Positions 60,746-64,000 of a stretch of DNA of 64,000 nucleotides are shown piece after piece. The notes under the pieces are model-generated. The model was not told where the DNA came from. It was given only the letters and a program-made list of their open reading frames with translations, and searched no databases. The position numbers and the translations under genes are program-made. Numbering within the stretch: position 1 is the stretch's first letter; every line of letters starts with the position of its first letter. This stretch comes from Bacteriovoracaceae bacterium UBA6261 (GTDB lineage: Bacteria; Bdellovibrionota; Bacteriovoracia; Bacteriovoracales; Bacteriovoracaceae), in the NCBI GenBank assembly GCA_002440825.1, contig DJVH01000074.1, positions 1,269-65,268 of the forward strand. The letters are read 5' to 3'.

Positions 60746-61636
60746 TTAGAATTTAAGACCTATCCCCAGATAAGCGATATTCGCCTTGTAGGCAGAGCTG
60801 GAATTGTTGGAAGAATTGCTTGATACGCTGTATTTCCCAGTGAGAGAGAAGTATTGCGGGAAAGAGTAAATAAAACCTGCATCAGCGGTTGTTAATTCCT
60901 GATATTCCTTTTCAGTGACGGTTTTATTGCGGACAGTTTTTGAAACGGTTCTTCCTGAATACGTTGAACGCGCATAGCTTGCATCAACAAAAACTTCCCA
61001 TGTGTCATCGGGAGTATAGCTAAGCAACAGGCTTGGACCAAAAGAATTGTTGCTGTAGTAAGAATCGGCAGAGCTGTTGTGCTGAAATGTCAGGTCGGGA
61101 ACGAGGAGAAAATCTTTGGCGATGGTCTGCTCCAGTCCCATGGAAAGACCAAGAATTTTATCTTTTCTTCCTTCGATCTTGGAATAATTTCTGAAATTTC
61201 CGGAAATTGAGAAATAACCCATGGTTTTACTTTTGACAAAATCATGCGTGAAGTTGGCGGCCATGCGAAGGCCACTGTTGTCGCTTGTGGTATCTGTCGA
61301 GACTACAGGGGTTCCATTGTAGACCTGTTTATACACCCCGATGGTGTAGTCACTGCTTTTAGAAGCTTTGTACTGAAGGCTTAAATCTGTCGTGTAATTA
61401 TCGTTCTCATTCTGCTTGCTGTATTTTTCCATTTTGCCTTTTAACTTCAATTTCCATTCGTCGCTTTTTGCCTGGAAATAGCCGCTGAGAATGGAATAGT
61501 CGTCAGTGATCGGATCTGTGTTTGTTAAATTGACGTTGTTAGTGAAAGCTTTTTGGGCATCACCTTTAAGGGAGAAATCCCAGGCGTGAGCCGTGCTGAG
61601 GCTCAAAAATCCTGTGATCAGTACTATTTTTTTCAT
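60746..61636 (-). CDS. outer-membrane barrel protein at the end of the ECF operon
   Basis: A 296-residue protein with signal peptide (A-H-A site) followed by about 14 amphipathic strands rich in Ser, Asn, Tyr and Thr, ending in G-L-K-F with a terminal aromatic residue as in BAM substrates. I take the ATG at 61634-61636, five bases after AGGA; other in-frame starts lie a few codons upstream. It lies 27 bases after the DUF3106-like gene. I do not recognise a family. Confidence 0.65.
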   Translation of the reverse strand: MKKIVLITGFLSLSTAHAWDFSLKGDAQKAFTNNVNLTNTDPITDDYSILSGYFQAKSDEWKLKLKGKMEKYSKQNENDNYTTDLSLQYKASKSSDYTIGVYKQVYNGTPVVSTDTTSDNSGLRMAANFTHDFVKSKTMGYFSISGNFRNYSKIEGRKDKILGLSMGLEQTIAKDFLLVPDLTFQHNSSADSYYSNNSFGPSLLLSYTPDDTWEVFVDASYARSTYSGRTVSKTVRNKTVTEKEYQELTTADAGFIYSFPQYFSLTGKYSVSSNSSNNSSSAYKANIAYLGIGLKF

Positions 61637-61663
61637 GAACATCCTATTCAATTGAATTTAAAT

Positions 61664-62209
61664 TTAGCGCCGTCCAGTGCGATCATCGCGTCGGTCTTCT
61701 CGTCTTTCATCCCGACGGTCCTCTCGGCGTTCTTCTCGTCTTTCCTCGCGTCTTTCTTCCCGACGTTCTTCCCGTCTTTCATCACGACGTTCTTCCCGTT
61801 TCTCTTCTCGCTTCTCTTCCCGTCGTTCTTCTTTTCTTTCTTTTAAAGCGTCTTTGATTTTATTCAAACGATCTTCACGCTCTTCTGGTTTTAACTTTTT
61901 CAGTTCTTCAAAGCGCTGCTTGATCATCTCCTGTTTTTCCGGTGGCAGTTGCTTGAATTTTGCATAAGCTTCCCGGATTTTTTCTTTTCTTTCCGGAGGC
62001 AACTTTCTGAATTCTTCATATCTTTCTTTCAGCATTTTTTTCTGATCAGAAGAAAGAGATGACCATTCTTTGTATCGGTCTCGCAAAGCTTGTTTTTCAG
62101 AAGGAGAAAGCTTTTCCCACTGTGCTTTATTCTTGTCCAGATTTTCATCTGCAAAAGATTTATGAAGAGGGCTTACTAAAATTATAACTGCAAATAACAA
62201 CGCTTTCAT
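61664..62209 (-). CDS. DUF3106-like secreted protein with Arg/Glu repeat tail
   Basis: A 181-residue secreted protein (signal peptide ending S-F-A). Residues 30-115 are five tandem motifs of the type L-x-P-x-x-(R/K)-x-x-x-x-x-x-(R/Y)-(F/W)-x-x-(W/F/L), as in DUF3106 proteins found beside ECF sigma factors. The tail (about 120-181) is almost only Arg, Glu and Asp in repeating E-E-R-R-E/D-E-R-R units. It may bind a polyanion, a metal or the anti-sigma protein. The start overlaps the upstream stop (ATGA). Low complexity limits function prediction. Confidence 0.7.
   Translation of the reverse strand: MKALLFAVIILVSPLHKSFADENLDKNKAQWEKLSPSEKQALRDRYKEWSSLSSDQKKMLKERYEEFRKLPPERKEKIREAYAKFKQLPPEKQEMIKQRFEELKKLKPEEREDRLNKIKDALKERKEERREEKREEKREERRDERREERREERREERREERREDRRDERREDRRDDRTGRR
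61677..61845. repeat. imperfect short tandem repeat encoding the Arg/Glu tail
   Basis: On the plus strand the sequence is a string of variants of CGTCTTTC, CTCGTCG and TTCTTCCCG units, 12-15 bases per period, coding for E-R-R-E/D-E on the minus strand. The mixed codon use (CGA, CGC, CGG, AGA) argues for old, selected divergence rather than a very recent expansion. Copy number could vary between strains. Confidence 0.7.
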
Positions 62210-62430
62210 TGTTTTTTCTCCGGAGCTTTTTCCTTCGTTTTTTCTTTTTCTGACAGAGGAAGTGGTGACACTTGCGCATTGGAAACAAAGGCAACTTCTT
62301 CCTTCAACATTTCCATACTCTGGAAGAATTCGAGGTTCTTGATTATTTCATCGTCATTGTTGGCGGCAACGGCCGGCAGAACAAATAAGGAGACGATTAA
62401 GATTTTTGTCAACATGAGTCTGAATCCCAT
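62206..62430 (-). CDS. small secreted protein in the ECF operon
   Basis: A 74-residue protein with a signal sequence (L-P-A-V-A-A) and a polar, Lys/Glu-rich C-terminus ending E-K-K-Q. The start is taken at 62430, 13 bases after the anti-sigma stop; ATG 62415 is a second choice. It overlaps the DUF3106-like gene by four bases, so it is probably real though short. Function unknown; possible sensor or partner of the anti-sigma protein. Confidence 0.6.
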   Translation of the reverse strand: MGFRLMLTKILIVSLFVLPAVAANNDDEIIKNLEFFQSMEMLKEEVAFVSNAQVSPLPLSEKEKTKEKAPEKKQ

Positions 62431-62443
62431 TAATACTCTTTTT

Positions 62444-62779
62444 TTATTTTTGGCCGTTAATTCTTGCCCAATCCGCGTCGGAGAGTTGCGAAGCATCTGC
62501 CATCAATTCAATTTCATTGTAATTCAAAATCATTTCTGGCGCTTCACTGATTATTGCCGATCCTGGTTGTGATGGTGGATTTTTATTGATCATCACGACC
62601 ATGACAACAGCAACAGTCAAGGCAAGTGCGCCGGAAAGTTTCCAGACTGCAATAATGCTTTTGTCTTCGTTCTTCATATATTGTGAAGAGTAAGCAAGTA
62701 TTTTTTTATCAACCGATGAAGATGGTTCAGTCTGAGTTTTCAAAGCAAGCCAGGAATAAAAAGAATTTTTTGTTTTCAT
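62444..62779 (-). CDS. single-pass membrane protein, putative anti-sigma factor
   Basis: A 111-residue protein with a cytoplasmic N-terminal part of about 45 residues, one transmembrane helix (L-S-G-A-L-A-L-T-V-A-V-V-M-V-V-M) and a short periplasmic tail. Its start overlaps the ECF sigma stop (ATGA), the usual place of an anti-sigma gene. There is no zinc-finger motif (H-x3-C-x2-C) of the ZAS type, so the assignment rests on topology and position. Confidence 0.65.
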   Translation of the reverse strand: MKTKNSFYSWLALKTQTEPSSSVDKKILAYSSQYMKNEDKSIIAVWKLSGALALTVAVVMVVMINKNPPSQPGSAIISEAPEMILNYNEIELMADASQLSDADWARINGQK

Positions 62780-63384
62780 AAATGGCCTCCGCGTTTAAAA
62801 CACGCGGTCAGTTTTTCTTTGCATCTGAAGAGGATTGATTTGATGGCACCAATACCTGCGCCTGTCAGTTCAGAAATCTCCTGATTCGATAATTCAGATT
62901 GAATATGAAGAAAAACTATTTCGCGTTGATCTTCCGGAAGCTCCTTTATACAAGCTTCCAGTTGCTTCTTTGTGACTTTGCTGAGAAAAATTTCTTCCTG
63001 TGAATCGAGGGCAGAAGCGTAAAGTTCTTCACCAGTTTCTTCCGAATGAAGCGATTCAAATGAATTGCTGATCCGGTGATCTACTGATCGCCAATAATCA
63101 TGAAGAGTATTTTTGGCTATCGTCCAGATCCAGGTCTTTACTTTACTCTCAAATTTAAAGGTGCTGTTTTTTGTGACGACCTTTATGAAAGTTTCTTGTA
63201 ATAATTCTTCGGCTGTACTCGAGTTTACCAATCCACTTAGATAAGAATGCACAGGTATTCGATATCTCGAATAGAGTATTTCAAAGGCATTGTTATCATT
63301 AGCTTGAATCAGTTTCATCAAATCCTCGTCACTCATATTGACGTATTTCGATGAAAAAAGTTTCGCAAAAATTTTTGAGGACAT
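62776..63384 (-). CDS. ECF-type RNA polymerase sigma factor
   Basis: A 202-residue sigma factor with region 2 (A-F-E-I-L-Y-S-R-Y, E-E-L-L-Q-E-T-F-I-K-V, W-I-W-T-I-A-K-N) and region 4 (L-P-E-D-Q-R-E-I-V-F-L, L-S-N-Q-E-I-S-E-L-T-G-A-G-I-G-A-I-K-S). No other regions, so it is ECF. The start at 63384 lacks a strong ribosome-binding site; an inner ATG (63336) is possible. It heads a five-gene operon and probably directs its own transcription. Confidence 0.92.
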   Translation of the reverse strand: MSSKIFAKLFSSKYVNMSDEDLMKLIQANDNNAFEILYSRYRIPVHSYLSGLVNSSTAEELLQETFIKVVTKNSTFKFESKVKTWIWTIAKNTLHDYWRSVDHRISNSFESLHSEETGEELYASALDSQEEIFLSKVTKKQLEACIKELPEDQREIVFLHIQSELSNQEISELTGAGIGAIKSILFRCKEKLTACFKRGGHL

Positions 63385-63413
63385 GCTAACATCTTAAAAT
63401 TCCAGCGAATAAA

Positions 63414-63443
63414 AAGAAAGTTCAAAAACTCTGAAACTTTCTT
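63414..63443. repeat. inverted repeat upstream of the ECF sigma gene
   Basis: AAGAAAGTT at 63414-63422 and its exact complement AACTTTCTT at 63435-63443 around a 12-base spacer, in the intergenic region between divergent genes. It may be an operator or an mRNA-leader hairpin. Confidence 0.4.
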
Positions 63444-63455
63444 CCCCCCTTGCCG

Positions 63456-63482
63456 TCAAAGACTTTGAATGGCCCTTCGGGG
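63456..63482. promoter_or_regulatory. palindrome and small GC hairpin in the divergent intergenic region
   Basis: TCAAAG-A-CTTTGA at 63456-63468 is a perfect 13-base palindrome, and right after it CCC-TTCG-GGG (63473-63482) forms a very stable tetraloop hairpin followed by a T-rich stretch. The pair resembles an operator beside an attenuator or leader hairpin for the gene at 63530. Confidence 0.4.
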
Positions 63483-63529
63483 GTTGTTTTTAAGTGTTAC
63501 AGCGAGAACCTCACTATATAGGAGATATT

Positions 63530-64000
63530 ATGAAATTTGCGCTTCTACTACTAACAGTTGCAGTTCTATCAACGCAATCATTTGCTCAGGAAGAGACCGC
63601 CCCTTTGCCAACAACTGATACGACGGTTACTGAACCGGCTACAGAACCTGCTCCTGCACCAGCGACTACCGATACTTCTGTTCCTGCTCCGACAACGTCA
63701 GAGACATCATCTGACCCTGCTCCGGCGCCGGCCCCAACAGAATCGGAAGTGGCAAAGAAAGAACCACAGATTATAAAGATGATTACAGAGAAGTTTGGTA
63801 TTTCATCGGAAGAGCTGAAAAAATACAGAGACGAAAAATTTGGTTACGGCCAGATCATGTTGATGCTTGAAATGTCTAAGACAACTGGCAAAAGCATGGA
63901 CGATATTTCTGCTCTTATGAAAAAAGACAGATCAATTCAAAAAGTAGCGAAGGAATTAAATCTTTCCAAAGAAGACATGAAGAAAATGCTTTCGGATTTA
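63530..64000 (+). CDS. secreted Pro/Ala/Thr-rich protein, 5' part only
   Basis: The ATG at 63530, seven bases after AGGAG, opens a frame that runs to the window edge (157 codons). A signal peptide ending S-F-A is followed by a Thr/Pro/Ala-rich linker (about 20-75) and then two helical segments of similar pattern (F-G-I-S-S-E-E-L-K-K-Y and L-N-L-S-K-E-D-M-K-K-M-L). The linker suggests a spacer across the periplasm or on the surface. No family recognised, and the C-terminus is missing. Confidence 0.75.
   Translation, partial: MKFALLLLTVAVLSTQSFAQEETAPLPTTDTTVTEPATEPAPAPATTDTSVPAPTTSETSSDPAPAPAPTESEVAKKEPQIIKMITEKFGISSEELKKYRDEKFGYGQIMLMLEMSKTTGKSMDDISALMKKDRSIQKVAKELNLSKEDMKKMLSDL

Noticed and set aside
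61664..61850. Short tandem repeats considered as a CRISPR array
   Set aside because: Units are too short and contiguous, with no unique spacers, and they are translated in frame.
61677..61967. Ser/Arg-rich plus-strand frame
   Set aside because: It is the reverse reading of the Arg/Glu repeat tail; its R-S-S repeats come only from that low-complexity DNA.

Overview
The window reads as a chromosomal stretch of a Gram-negative, low-to-moderate GC bacterium, most likely a member of the Bdellovibrionota, order Bacteriovoracales (Bacteriovorax/Peredibacter type). The reasons are the many lipoproteins, secreted proteins and outer-membrane barrels, an E. coli-like set of housekeeping genes, and a phosphonate lipid head-group locus. 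A sphingolipid with a 1-hydroxy-2-aminoethylphosphonate head group has been reported from Bdellovibrio stolpii (now Bacteriovorax stolpii); I cite this from memory. The species assignment is inference. I see no phage, insertion sequence, CRISPR array or replication origin.

Layout. 1-568: 5' end of a POTRA/Omp85-like gene on the minus strand. 650-7252: a promoter, eight tightly overlapping genes and a terminator, forming a phosphonate operon: Fe(II)/2-oxoglutarate dioxygenase, nucleotidyltransferase, CDP-alcohol phosphatidyltransferase, LysE-type membrane protein, PEP mutase fused to a second nucleotidyltransferase domain, GNAT acetyltransferase, and phosphonopyruvate decarboxylase. An M13 peptidase gene follows, then the AEP transaminase (phnW-like). 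Together these can account for PEP -> phosphonopyruvate -> phosphonoacetaldehyde -> 2-aminoethylphosphonate -> hydroxylation -> CMP activation -> transfer to a lipid alcohol. This is the most interesting system in the window.

10.4-13.8 kb: a cysteine-cluster protein and an envelope redox/metal group (CPC redoxin, two paralogous FixH/YtkA-like proteins, a CCGGG barrel). 13.4-18.6 kb: a MaoC hydratase, a barrel protein, and methionine salvage (mtnB-mtnD-mtnC divergent from an aminotransferase), then a solute-binding protein. 18.6-23.9 kb: TetR regulator, TolC and RND pump with no adaptor gene. 24-25.9 kb: hemJ, msrB, SCO and PCuAC, a cytochrome-oxidase copper/heme group.

25.9-36.7 kb: histidine phosphatase, secreted proteins, a complete glucose-type PTS (IICBA, HPr, EI) divergent from a secreted GH15 glucoamylase, and a lipoprotein with a caspase-fold His/Cys dyad. 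36.9-42.8 kb: single-domain response regulator and histidine kinase, AlkA-like glycosylase, a GNAT/NTF2/nitrilase trio, truA. 42.8-50.1 kb: MgtA-type ATPase, hypotheticals, tRNA-Leu(CAA), an epimerase/acyltransferase pair, engB. 50.3-57.2 kb: FHA-sigma54 activator, FliL-like protein, BamE-like lipoprotein and yicC-gmk-spoT. 57.2-60.6 kb: YdcF, RidA and MaeB on the minus strand. 60.7-63.4 kb: a five-gene ECF sigma operon (sigma, membrane anti-sigma candidate, small secreted protein, DUF3106-like protein with an Arg/Glu tail, barrel protein). 63530 to the end: the 5' part of a secreted Pro/Ala-rich protein. Coding density is very high; no intergenic stretch exceeds 300 bases.
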